Assembly (NCBI RefSeq): GCF_900103285.1
Contig: NZ_FNGS01000006.1
Coordinates: 186,001-250,000 of the forward strand
Origin: Siphonobacter aquaeclarae
GTDB taxonomy: Bacteria > Bacteroidota > Bacteroidia > Cytophagales > Spirosomataceae
Length of the DNA stretch: 64,000 nucleotides
Reading direction: 5' to 3'
Part shown: in pieces, positions 17,768-26,430 of the stretch
Layout of the letters: every line of letters starts with the position of its first letter
How positions within the stretch are numbered: position 1 is the first letter of the stretch
The notes under the pieces: generated by a model
Told to the model about the DNA's origin: nothing
Database searches by the model: none
What the model saw: the letters and a program-made list of their open reading frames with translations, nothing else
Made by a program: the position numbers and the translations under genes

Positions 17768-19536
17768 GGATATTCACCGGCACGCTTGTGCTGCTACTCT
17801 GGTGCTTTCACCTGGCTTCGGGCCAGGATACCCTGCACATACGTCCCGGTTTCGGATCTTCCGAGCTGTATCCCTATACGCTTTTCCGCACCGGCGGGGT
17901 ACCCTGGCAGCAGATGACGCGCGGGGCGTTCGACGAAAGCGGCAAGCCGAAGTGGTTTCGCTCCCGGTTGCAAAACACCGGGACGACGCCGATGCAGCTC
18001 ATGGTGATCTGCAAGGCCGTGGATACCCTGAGCGGCTCAATTGCCTTTTCCGGCGGACAGGTACGTCCGCTTGTGCTCACCGGTACGCACCGGCCGGTGC
18101 GGCTGCGCGAGTACCCGTCCAACTACCTGACATATTCCTTTCTGTTGCCGCCCGGTCAGACAGCCACGCTGTCGCTCCGGGCGGTGACTGATAACTACCG
18201 CTTTACCCTGGCGCCATATGCTGTTTTTGAGCGGGTAGCGGGAATTAAGTACCTGTACGATCAGCAGTTATACCAGGGACTGTACGTCGGCGGGATGTTT
18301 CTTATCGTGCTGTTCGGGGTAGCGATGATGGCGCTGTTCCGGGAAAAACTGTACGTATTCTACGCTTCGTGCGTGATCTGGTCCCTGGCGCTGATGCTCG
18401 TCCAGAATGAGTATTACTATTATGTGTTCGACTGGATTCCGAAGTTTTTCATTTCGAAAGACGTTTACGGCGTCATCGTCACAGCCATCTCCATCAGTTA
18501 CTTTTTCTTCACGACGGAATTTCTAAACACCCGGCCTAAGGACGACCGGATACTCCTTTGGATCGGAAAAATCAGCTCCGGCGTACTGGCGGTGCTGCTC
18601 GTCGCCTGTCTGCTCCTGGACTACCGCCTGTTTGCCGTGCGGGGTGTGTTTTATCCGTTTTTATCGTCGCTCTACGTCATCATTATCTGGTTGTGGGTGA
18701 AAAGCGTGCGGCGTGGCTACAAGCCGTCGTACCTGTTTGCCGTAGCCTCGATACCCGTGATCACGGTGGGTCTGCTGGAGACCATGCTGGACCTCCACCA
18801 CATTCCGGTGGCTGTGATCTACAACACCTATTACCTCGTGACCCTGTGGGAGATGTTTTTGCTGACGATGAGCATTGCCTACCGTTTTTACCGCGAACGC
18901 GAAGCGGCAGCTATTGTCCGGCAGCAACAGTATGAAGCGGAAATCCGCGCGCGGGACGAAGAGCGCGAGCGCATCGCCCGTGATCTCCATGACAAAATGG
19001 GTGCGCTGCTTTCAGCGGCGAAGATCAATGTGGGGCTGATCGGCCGATCGCCCGACAGCCAGCTTGTCGAACAAACCGAACAAATGCTGTTGCTTGCCGT
19101 GGAGGAAACCCGCAACGCGGCGCATAACCTGTATCCCGCCAATTTGCTGCAACTGGGCCTGGTCCCGACCATCCGGGATCTTTACGGGCGTGTACAGGCG
19201 CCGAAATTCACCGTCGACGCAATAGGTATGGATGACGAGCGCCTCGAACGGCCGGTCGAAGTAGCGCTCTACAGCATCATCCAGGAGGCAGTGCAGAACA
19301 TCTTCAAGCACGCCGAAGCCCGGGAAGTCACTATCCAGCTCATCCGGGAAAAGAAAAACCTGACCCTGCTCATTGAAGACAACGGGCGCGGGTTTGTACC
19401 GTCCTTCACCCGCGGACGGGGTATGGGCCTGGAAAACATGGCCCGGCGCGTGGAAATCCTCAAAGGCCAGCTCGAAGTGGATTCAATGCCGGGCCGGGGG
19501 ACGATTATTCTGGTGCGGATCAAGGGAGGGAAGTAG
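17764..19536 (+). CDS. 7TM sensor histidine kinase (HisKA_3 type)
   Basis: 590 aa. Signal peptide, a periplasmic beta-rich domain (~20-155) consistent with 7TMR-DISMED2, seven membrane helices (~170-375), a short coiled coil, then a HisKA_3 dimerisation domain with His409 in RDLHDKMG and an HATPase_c domain (N-box QEAVQNIFKHA, G1 DNGRGF, G2 RGMGLENM). It senses an external ligand and phosphorylates the co-transcribed LuxR regulator. The ATG overlaps the regulator's stop (ATGA). Confidence 0.92.
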   Translation: MRIFTGTLVLLLWCFHLASGQDTLHIRPGFGSSELYPYTLFRTGGVPWQQMTRGAFDESGKPKWFRSRLQNTGTTPMQLMVICKAVDTLSGSIAFSGGQVRPLVLTGTHRPVRLREYPSNYLTYSFLLPPGQTATLSLRAVTDNYRFTLAPYAVFERVAGIKYLYDQQLYQGLYVGGMFLIVLFGVAMMALFREKLYVFYASCVIWSLALMLVQNEYYYYVFDWIPKFFISKDVYGVIVTAISISYFFFTTEFLNTRPKDDRILLWIGKISSGVLAVLLVACLLLDYRLFAVRGVFYPFLSSLYVIIIWLWVKSVRRGYKPSYLFAVASIPVITVGLLETMLDLHHIPVAVIYNTYYLVTLWEMFLLTMSIAYRFYREREAAAIVRQQQYEAEIRARDEERERIARDLHDKMGALLSAAKINVGLIGRSPDSQLVEQTEQMLLLAVEETRNAAHNLYPANLLQLGLVPTIRDLYGRVQAPKFTVDAIGMDDERLERPVEVALYSIIQEAVQNIFKHAEAREVTIQLIREKKNLTLLIEDNGRGFVPSFTRGRGMGLENMARRVEILKGQLEVDSMPGRGTIILVRIKGGK

Positions 19537-19703
19537 GGCAGGTGGCGCGATAAAGTCCGGGTAGCTGCCGGGCGTATTTTCCAGCGTATACCGGAATTCC
19601 CGGCATGTTAAACTTTCGTAAAAAAACGAACAGTTATACTCAACGGTGCTTTCTGTTTTCGGGAGAATACGTAGTTTGCCGGCTCAAAACCAACCCATGC
19701 ATC

Positions 19704-20831
19704 ATGCGTCTTTTCTTCTGTTTGTTTCTGACCGTTTTTGCGGCCTCGGCTCAGCGTTTTGAGCTTACGGGTCGTGCTGAATCACTGCGCGAAGGTTCGT
19801 TTGTCTACCTGGCATACCAGACGAAAGGAGCGATCCGGGTCGACTCAACGCCAGTCCGCCAGGGTAAATTTACTTTCAAAGGAAAGCTGGAATATCCTAC
19901 TCTGGGCGTCTTGCTGGCGAGAAATCCGGCTGCGTTTAAAAACGGAGATGACGGGTATTCGTTCTACCTCGAATCGCGTTCGTTTGCCGTCCAATCGCCG
20001 GATTCGCTCTCGAATCTGACTACAAAGGGATCGCCGTTGAACGATGAAAACCTCGAACTGAGCCGAACCCTTCAATCCTACCAGAATCAACTTGAAAAAC
20101 TGGATCAGGAATTCCGGAGTGTACCAGTAAAGCAGCGCGGAGATACCGCCGTTCTACACCGGTTCCAGGAAAAGGAAAATGCGATCCGAAAGGAGGGCAA
20201 GGCGGTTTATGTGGTCTTTGCCGAGCAGTATCCGAAGTCGTTTATATCCATCATCAGCCTGGAAAATGTCGTGAAAGATCTGGACGACGAACCCGAACTC
20301 CGCGACCGTGCGAAAGCAGCGTTTCAGCGGATATTGCTCGACTGGCGGGAGACGCCCCAGGGGTATAATCTGGAGCGGCAACTCAATGACCCTCAGAAAG
20401 ATAAACTCGGAAAACAGGCGATTGATTTCCGGCAGCGGGGGCATGACGGGCGCCGGGTAAGCCTTTCAGATTTCAAGGGAAAAGTGGTACTGCTGGATTT
20501 CTGGGCCAGCTGGTGCAAGCCCTGCCGTGCCGAAAATCCATACCTGGTTTCGGTGTACGAAGCGTATAAAGACAAGGGGTTTACCATTCTCAGTGTATCG
20601 CTCGACGTTGAAAAATATGCGTGGACGAAAGCCATTGAAACCGACGGATTAACCTGGACGCATGTATCAGACCTGAAAGGGTGGCAAAATGAAGTAGCCC
20701 AAACCTATGGCATCCGGTCTGTTCCGGCTAATTTCCTGATTGATGAAAATGGCAAAGTCATCGCCAGCGGTCTGCGGGGGCAATTGCTGGATCAGAAATT
20801 GCGGAAGCTTTTCGAGGAAAAACGCCGGTAG
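19704..20831 (+). CDS. DUF4369/thioredoxin-like (TlpA/ResA) secreted disulfide protein
   Basis: 375 aa with an N-terminal signal peptide (RLFFCLFLTVFAASAQ). A DUF4369-like beta domain (~20-110) is followed by a helical linker and a C-terminal AhpC/TSA-type thioredoxin domain with the redox pair Cys271-x-x-Cys274 in SWCKPC. Such proteins act in the periplasm as thiol-disulfide reductants. The ATG at 19704 starts the signal peptide. The next gene is a diverged paralogue, so a tandem duplication is likely. Confidence 0.87.
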   Translation: MRLFFCLFLTVFAASAQRFELTGRAESLREGSFVYLAYQTKGAIRVDSTPVRQGKFTFKGKLEYPTLGVLLARNPAAFKNGDDGYSFYLESRSFAVQSPDSLSNLTTKGSPLNDENLELSRTLQSYQNQLEKLDQEFRSVPVKQRGDTAVLHRFQEKENAIRKEGKAVYVVFAEQYPKSFISIISLENVVKDLDDEPELRDRAKAAFQRILLDWRETPQGYNLERQLNDPQKDKLGKQAIDFRQRGHDGRRVSLSDFKGKVVLLDFWASWCKPCRAENPYLVSVYEAYKDKGFTILSVSLDVEKYAWTKAIETDGLTWTHVSDLKGWQNEVAQTYGIRSVPANFLIDENGKVIASGLRGQLLDQKLRKLFEEKRR

Positions 20832-20886
20832 CGGTTATTTCTGGTACAGGCTTCCCTTGCATTTCCGAAACAAGACATCCAACCCC

Positions 20887-22032
20887 ATGCATAAACACAA
20901 TACCGTCTTTTACCTGACTGTTTTCCTGTTCTTTCTGACCTGTTTTACGACCGCTGCGCAGCAGTATGACCTGACGGTTCAAACGCCTGCATTGAAAGAC
21001 GGAACGACGTTGTACCTCTCGTATTCTTCGAATGGCTGGAACTATGCAGACTCTGCGAAAGTCATGCAGGGTGTAAGCCGATTCACCGGAAGAATTTTCT
21101 TTCCGGGAGAGGCCATGCTGTCGCGGATTCCCCGGGATTTGTTCCGGGGAGAAGACGCTTTTTCTTTTTACCTCGAACCGGGGGTAACGACGGTATCTTC
21201 GCCTGATGTGCTTCGGCATATGCGGATCTCGGGGTCGCCTCTCAACGACGAGGATGCCGAACTGAATAAAAAAATAGCCGAAATCCGCCGGAAGCGCGGC
21301 CAGGTCAGCCGGGATTATGCCACGCTTCCCCCTCACATGCGTACCAACAAACAAGCCATTGAAAAGCTGGCTAACCGGGAAAATGCGCTGATCAAAGAGG
21401 AGCGGGATTTGCGGATTACCTTTGCGGAGCAACACCCCGCGTCGTTTTTATCGATCGTGCAGCTTGAAAAAATAGCCCGCACAGCACCGTGGGATTCAAC
21501 GCTTGGAAGCCAGGTGATGACGGCTTATGCGAAGCTCGACCGGCGCTGGAAAAGGAGTGCTCTGTCGGGTAGTATCGGGCGCTGGGCGAAGGATCCGGTC
21601 CGGTTATTCCATGGAAAAGAAGCGCCTGATTTTGAGCTCCCTGATGCCGGTGGCAAACCGGTGCGATTGTCCGATTTCCGAGGAAAAAAAGTACTTCTCG
21701 ATTTCTGTGCCGGCTGGTGCGAACCATGCCGCGACGAAGCGCTGTATAAAAAAGCGGCCTACGAGAAATACAAGGACAAAGGATTCACCATTCTGAGTGT
21801 CTCGCTGGATGAAAACCGGAGTATCTGGTTGCAATCGATTGAGGGATTGCCGTGGACAACGGTATCCGACCTGAAAGGCTGGAAAGGTCCCGTGGCACGG
21901 CTCTACGAAATACACCTCATGCCCGTGTGTCTGCTGTTGGACGAGAACGGAAAAGTAATTGGCGGCGGCATGCGCGGGGAAGAATTGGAACTGAAACTGG
22001 CGGAGGTTTTCACCTCAACGAAGCAGAAGTAA
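20887..22032 (+). CDS. DUF4369/thioredoxin-like protein, tandem paralogue with an extra active-site cysteine
   Basis: 381 aa with the same architecture as its upstream neighbour: signal peptide, DUF4369-like domain, helical linker, thioredoxin domain. The active site reads DFCAGWCEPC, so Cys274 replaces the usual Trp four residues before the Cys278/Cys281 pair (the neighbour has DFWASWCKPC). This could change redox behaviour. The ATG at 20887 is 55 bp after the paralogue; the longer frame overlaps that gene. Confidence 0.85.
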   Translation: MHKHNTVFYLTVFLFFLTCFTTAAQQYDLTVQTPALKDGTTLYLSYSSNGWNYADSAKVMQGVSRFTGRIFFPGEAMLSRIPRDLFRGEDAFSFYLEPGVTTVSSPDVLRHMRISGSPLNDEDAELNKKIAEIRRKRGQVSRDYATLPPHMRTNKQAIEKLANRENALIKEERDLRITFAEQHPASFLSIVQLEKIARTAPWDSTLGSQVMTAYAKLDRRWKRSALSGSIGRWAKDPVRLFHGKEAPDFELPDAGGKPVRLSDFRGKKVLLDFCAGWCEPCRDEALYKKAAYEKYKDKGFTILSVSLDENRSIWLQSIEGLPWTTVSDLKGWKGPVARLYEIHLMPVCLLLDENGKVIGGGMRGEELELKLAEVFTSTKQK

Positions 22033-22078
22033 AGCGGAATAGTTTATTTTAGAAACCGTTATCCAACCGTGTTCAGAA

Positions 22079-22798
22079 ATGAAAAAATACCTTTTCCCTG
22101 TTTTGCTCCTTCTGTGTTTCACAGCCTGTAAAAATCGCCGCGATGAGGCCAAACCCCGCACAATGCCTCCGAGAGAAACGGCCGACTGGATCATCCTTAC
22201 TTCTCCGGAACCGGGAGATATCTGGGGTGTTTACGGGAATATTGACAGTACGCTGCTGATCACGACCGGATTTTCTATTTTCCGGACAACAGATGGCGGG
22301 AAGAGCTGGGAAAAAAGTAATTACAAAGAAGGGCTTGGGATATTCGGCTTTGCAATGAACCAGGATACATTACTGGCATTAGCGGGACGATCGAGCGGTT
22401 CGGTGAACAGGAGTCCTTACGCGACCACCCCGCAATTCATGAGTATGGATGGAGGTAAAATATGGACGAGAAATACGTCTTTCTTTTGGAATCATGATAG
22501 GGTTGCTCCGTTGGACTTGTTAACTGCTCCGAATGGCGTGCAGTACCAGATTGACGAGGTCCTGACACCTATCTGCCCGAATTGCACGAATAATTACGTG
22601 GAAACGCCCGGTTTCCGCACCTCCGATGGCCGCCGTGTTGCACTACCCCAGATGCACCAGCTTCAGAGTCTCTATTTTGATTCGGGGCAGCGTTTATACC
22701 TCAGCGGCTCGGCGGCTACCTGCGGTGGAATTAAGAACTTCCATTTCTGCGATGGCGCGTATGGCGTCGTGTATGTTTCGAAAAAGCCGTTGCCGTAA
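22079..22798 (+). CDS. lipoprotein with BNR/Asp-box-like repeats
   Basis: 239 aa. A lipobox (LLCFTAC) near residue 16 marks an outer-membrane or periplasmic lipoprotein. Two Asp-box-like motifs (TTDGGKSWEK and SMDGGKIWTR) suggest a beta-propeller like those of sialidase- or Ycf48-type folds, but the protein is short for a full propeller. No catalytic motif is visible. It follows the thioredoxin pair by 46 bp and ends before a strong terminator. Confidence 0.7.
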   Translation: MKKYLFPVLLLLCFTACKNRRDEAKPRTMPPRETADWIILTSPEPGDIWGVYGNIDSTLLITTGFSIFRTTDGGKSWEKSNYKEGLGIFGFAMNQDTLLALAGRSSGSVNRSPYATTPQFMSMDGGKIWTRNTSFFWNHDRVAPLDLLTAPNGVQYQIDEVLTPICPNCTNNYVETPGFRTSDGRRVALPQMHQLQSLYFDSGQRLYLSGSAATCGGIKNFHFCDGAYGVVYVSKKPLP

Positions 22799-22847
22799 AT
22801 AGAGGACTGTCGTTTTTCGGCGAAAAGAGATCGCTTTTGTTCTAAGA

Positions 22848-22890
22848 GATAAGAGCCGCAAAGACTTTTCTTTGCGGCTCTTATCTTTTC
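22848..22890 (+). terminator. strong intrinsic terminator
   Basis: A perfect 17-bp stem (22848-22864 with 22869-22885), 4-nt loop, followed by TTTTC. It ends the thioredoxin/lipoprotein unit. Confidence 0.85.
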
Positions 22891-24106
22891 TTTCCTATTC
22901 AACGCAGGGAAATATCACTGGCGAGTGCAGTTCTCTATTGCCGGAACGCATTTCAAAGGGTATACAGGGTCGTTTGTGACCCCGGATATTTTAACCGCTC
23001 ACGCATATGCGATCTGGCTGGTGTATCTCCGATCCGTTGATCCTGCGTTGACGGGATAGGGATAAATAGTTTATGTCGGTCCTAACCGGCTTATTTTTAG
23101 GGTATTGTAAGGTAAGTATTGGCTCGCTTCAGCATAGAGACGATAAGAGCGTCGTTTTTCGGATAGATACTTTACTGAGTATTTTCTGTTACTGGACTAA
23201 TGGTATAAGGGAGCCTGCTTTCTTTCTTTTTGCATATTTTGTCTTCTTTCCTGTGATACTTTCATAACACGATGCGGGTAATTTAATGGCTCTTTTTTGA
23301 AGAAAGCAATTCCTGAATATTGAATTATTGAAATACGCTATAACAAATTATATGTCCAATACTTACAGTCAGAAAAAGTTGACTATGAATAGTTCTGAAA
23401 AACAGATAATTAAACGGATAAAAAGACGTCATTCTAAATGAATAAGCATAATTTCCAATCGTCGTGGAAAAGCTTCATTTTATCGAAAATTGATTACAAG
23501 ATGACGTTAAATGAAATTTGAAAGTCATGATTGAAAGGAGTATCCTGCCATCTTGAATAATTAAGGCAAGTTTTGAGACCTCTTATGTGCCAGTAACGAG
23601 CCTTCAGCTGAATTCGAGGTAATTAAATGGATGAAAAGATGCCGGGAATTTGAGCAACATGAGCATTCGGGCTTGACGTCCTGCTTAGTCACGGGCAATG
23701 CTGGAGAAAAGTGGATACCTCCCGAAATCCCGGAGCTGTCGGCTACACGGTAGCGCAAACGCTTTAGCTGAAGAATATCGAAGGTTCGGAAACCCGTCCT
23801 CCGCGATGCGCAGGTTGTGATAGTATGCCCAGCGGGCCTTCGCGCATCAACCTCCGCGCAGCCGGAAAAGGTCAATAGCCGCTGACGATAACCGAATACA
23901 TCCGATATTCTAAAACGCATTAAATAACCGTCATGCGGTGATAAGTTTTTAAAGTTGAAAGGATTGTGAGTAAGAATGCCGGTCTTTGGCCGGCATTGTT
24001 CTTTTGAGGGACCGCTTGTGGGGAGTAGTTGCCGTCGATGGGAAAGGTCTTTGAGGGGTAACCAAAACCGCCTAACTACGGCGTAGCATTCAACCCTGAT
24101 CCCGCG
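22891..24106. other. 1.2-kb AT-rich stretch without a credible gene
   Basis: Only short frames occur (64 aa at 23073-23267 on +, 119 aa at 23561-23920 on -), with no recognisable features and atypical composition. The part from ~23050 to 23560 is markedly AT-rich; ~23580-23930 returns to host-like composition and may be a gene remnant. A terminator-like hairpin (AATGCCGG / CCGGCATT, 23975-23997, then GTTCTTTT) implies that something is transcribed rightward here. Confidence 0.4.
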
Positions 24107-24892
24107 ATGCAGCGAGCAACTACCGGTGATTCTCTTTCGGCCGTGCTGAAAGTAACGATCTATTTTCTGGCCATTATCGGGGCGGCCTGGCTGGCGGGTC
24201 GTGTAACGGTGCTGGACAGTATCTTTTTCTATTTCGGCATCGCCTTGCTGCTGAGTTTCGTGTTCCTTCGTTCAGAAGGTAAGTCGCTGTCTGATCTGGG
24301 TATCAGGCCGGAAAGCAGGGCAGATTGGAAGCATTTCGCTGTGGGAGTGGCAGTAGGTATTGCCGGACTGCTGGCAAGTGCCGGACTGAGCATCTGGTTG
24401 AATCATGGGCACCTCAAATGGTCCGGTCGTCTGGACCCGGTTTACCTGCTTATTCTGACGGCTGTGCACCTCTGGTCTTCGTTCGTTCAGGAATTTACCT
24501 ATCGTGGTTATCCGTTTCAGCGACTGCTCCGGTCATATGGTCCGTGGACGGCGCAGCTGGCCATTACCCTGCCGTTTGCGATTATGCATTTCAAACTGAA
24601 TATACCGATTACCGCAGAGCAGTTTTTCATGACCTGGCTGACAACAGGATTGGGCTCGATTCTGTATGGACTATGTTATCTGCGAACGGGGAAACTCCTG
24701 TTGCCCATTGGTTTGCATATGGGTTGGAATCTCGCCCAGGCGCTCGTTCCGCGCTCGGCGGAAGAAAATAAGACGGCCCTTTTTACCCTGACGCATGATG
24801 CCGGCAGTTATACGCCGATGAACGTCTTATGGCCGTATATCGGCGTTACAATGGCGATGATCGTGGTAATCGGAAGGTGGCGGAAGGTCTAA
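24107..24892 (+). CDS. CPBP-family intramembrane metalloprotease
   Basis: 261 aa with about seven membrane helices. CPBP (Abi/Rce1-like) motifs are present: QEFTYRGYPFQRL (motif 1, normally EExxxR, here with Gln at the first position), a FAIMHF block (motif 2) and LHMGWN (motif 3). Known members cleave prenylated proteins or bacteriocins in the membrane; the substrate here is unknown. The Glu-to-Gln change affects a residue usually thought important, so activity is uncertain. Confidence 0.82.
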   Translation: MQRATTGDSLSAVLKVTIYFLAIIGAAWLAGRVTVLDSIFFYFGIALLLSFVFLRSEGKSLSDLGIRPESRADWKHFAVGVAVGIAGLLASAGLSIWLNHGHLKWSGRLDPVYLLILTAVHLWSSFVQEFTYRGYPFQRLLRSYGPWTAQLAITLPFAIMHFKLNIPITAEQFFMTWLTTGLGSILYGLCYLRTGKLLLPIGLHMGWNLAQALVPRSAEENKTALFTLTHDAGSYTPMNVLWPYIGVTMAMIVVIGRWRKV

Positions 24893-25200
24893 TGGTCCGT
24901 ATCAGGAAGAAGCTGGAAGGCTGAGGAAGCCGCCAATGCCTGGATAAAAATAGCGGAGCCAATGCAAAATAGTGGTCTTCTGGCACTTCATGTTGGCGCA
25001 GTTGGATAAGACGTGAAATATTCGCGAATGCTTTTCGGTACCAGTTGAAACGTCGCTGCGCTGAGCCGCCGATCAATTCTGTGTAAATATACATCGGGAA
25101 TGTATGTAGTTTCGGCGCTGACGAAAGCCTCAGGCGTTGCATCCTTAAATTAGTAATCAGTTGTCCAGTGAGCGAATCGCCGCTGACACCCGCGTAGCAA
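24893..25200. other. 308-bp intergenic region, nothing recognised
   Basis: A 98-aa minus-strand frame (24846-25142) overlaps the CPBP 3' end and has no family features. No clear promoter or terminator is visible. Confidence 0.3.
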
Positions 25201-25635
25201 ATGACAGATCCCGGTCCTGAAATCGTAGCGTATACCCCCGAATTCGCCGATGCATTGCGTCAGATTTACCTGGAAGGGCGACGGCATGCATTTGCGTGGA
25301 TGCCGGCTGATGCCTACCAGGCAGGAGATTTTGATAATGCTGTAAAGGGGGAAGAGATACTCGTCGCCCTTCACGACCGGGTCGCAGTGGGGTTTGTTTC
25401 CTGGTGGGCACCGGATAATTTCATTCACTGTCTTTTTGTGGATCCGGCGTTTCACGGAGCTGGTGTCGGTACCCGTTTGCTTAATGCCTGTCTGGACAGG
25501 ATCGGCCGCCCGGCCCGGCTTAAATGCGTTATAGCCAATCAAGCCGCTATTCGGTTTTATCTCCGGCAGAAATGGACGGTCGTTTCGCAGGGAAGCTGTG
25601 ATGAAGGTGCGTATTCCCTGATGCTGCTGCGCTGA
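25201..25635 (+). CDS. GNAT-family N-acetyltransferase
   Basis: 144 aa. The acetyl-CoA-binding region reads IHCLFVDPAFHGAGVGTRLLNACLDR (motif A, Q/RxxGxG/A-like), followed by VIANQAAIRFYLRQKWTVV, the classic GNAT C-terminal element. Substrate unknown. It stands alone with host-like composition; the DNA to its right turns AT-rich. Confidence 0.85.
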   Translation: MTDPGPEIVAYTPEFADALRQIYLEGRRHAFAWMPADAYQAGDFDNAVKGEEILVALHDRVAVGFVSWWAPDNFIHCLFVDPAFHGAGVGTRLLNACLDRIGRPARLKCVIANQAAIRFYLRQKWTVVSQGSCDEGAYSLMLLR

Positions 25636-25994
25636 CGCATCGGCTCGCATAAATTCCGCATCGCCGCTGCCCAACGTTGTGGCGCTCAGCGGGACTATGA
25701 TTCAGCTGCCGTATGAAAAGCTGCGTGCTCCATAGAAACGGGGTCAGATCGTAAGACTTTTTCGATCGTTGTATTAACATAAGCTAACAACCTGGGTTGT
25801 ATAGGAATTTTGAAGCCGCCCGGTAATATCCGGCGGTTTATTAGCATTGAATGAGAATTGGATTATTAATGGATGATATTATCTTTTCGTAGTTTATTGC
25901 GGTGATTTCCCAGGAAATGGATTTTGTCTACTGCTTTATTCAAATATCTAATTGTCCCTTTCAAGGGACTAATTGATCCATCCACTTCATTGTT
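25636..25994. other. AT-rich intergenic region with a palindrome and a terminator-like hairpin
   Basis: ACAACCTGGGTTGT at 25787-25800 is a perfect 14-bp palindrome. About 12 bp later an imperfect GC-rich hairpin (GCCGCCCGG / CCGGCGGTTT, 25812-25840) resembles a terminator. No ORF is credible. The change to AT-rich sequence begins here and may mark the edge of acquired DNA. Confidence 0.4.
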
Positions 25995-26402
25995 ATGAGA
26001 AAATCAAAACACATGCTCTCGTTGGGCATATTGCCCTACTTAACTCTTCTATTATTTGTTTGCAACTCATGCGGCGACTCTGTTAAGCATATAGAGACGC
26101 AAGGAATGATTGTCGCGAAAGATTCGTGCAGTGTCAACGGCAAAAAAGGATGGATTGTCAATGTTATAATGTCTGAAACAGTCCTTCCGCGTAAAGATAT
26201 GGCGTTTCCACTGGGTTCTGATACGGTGAACAACATTCGTTACAACGCTCTCGTACGCGTATATTGTTCAATACAAGAACCTGACTCCGTTATCTTTAAA
26301 AAGCGATTTTCAGTCTTTATGACTCCTTATTTTCAAGATTGTGAAAGCTCTCGATTTCGTGTATCAAGTTATAACGGAACTACTTACGGATTTTCTAGAT
26401 AG
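25995..26402 (+). CDS. small lipoprotein of unknown function
   Basis: 135 aa. A hydrophobic N-terminus ends in LLLFVCNSC, a plausible lipobox, so the protein is probably a lipoprotein. The rest is a small beta-rich domain I do not recognise. AT-rich codon use resembles the broken protease gene downstream and differs from the host genes, suggesting acquired DNA. A second possible start lies at codon 7. Confidence 0.6.
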   Translation: MRKSKHMLSLGILPYLTLLLFVCNSCGDSVKHIETQGMIVAKDSCSVNGKKGWIVNVIMSETVLPRKDMAFPLGSDTVNNIRYNALVRVYCSIQEPDSVIFKKRFSVFMTPYFQDCESSRFRVSSYNGTTYGFSR

Positions 26403-26430
26403 TTTTTATCCATTTTAATCCTCCAATCCT

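Noticed and set aside
23073-23267. 64-aa + strand frame
   Set aside because: Low-complexity, aromatic-rich product in AT-rich DNA with no start context or family features.
23561-23920. 119-aa minus-strand frame
   Set aside because: Odd composition (Arg/Ser/Cys-rich), no motif and no promoter; better explained as degraded DNA.
24846-25142. 98-aa minus-strand frame
   Set aside because: Overlaps the CPBP 3' end antisense and has no domain or start context.
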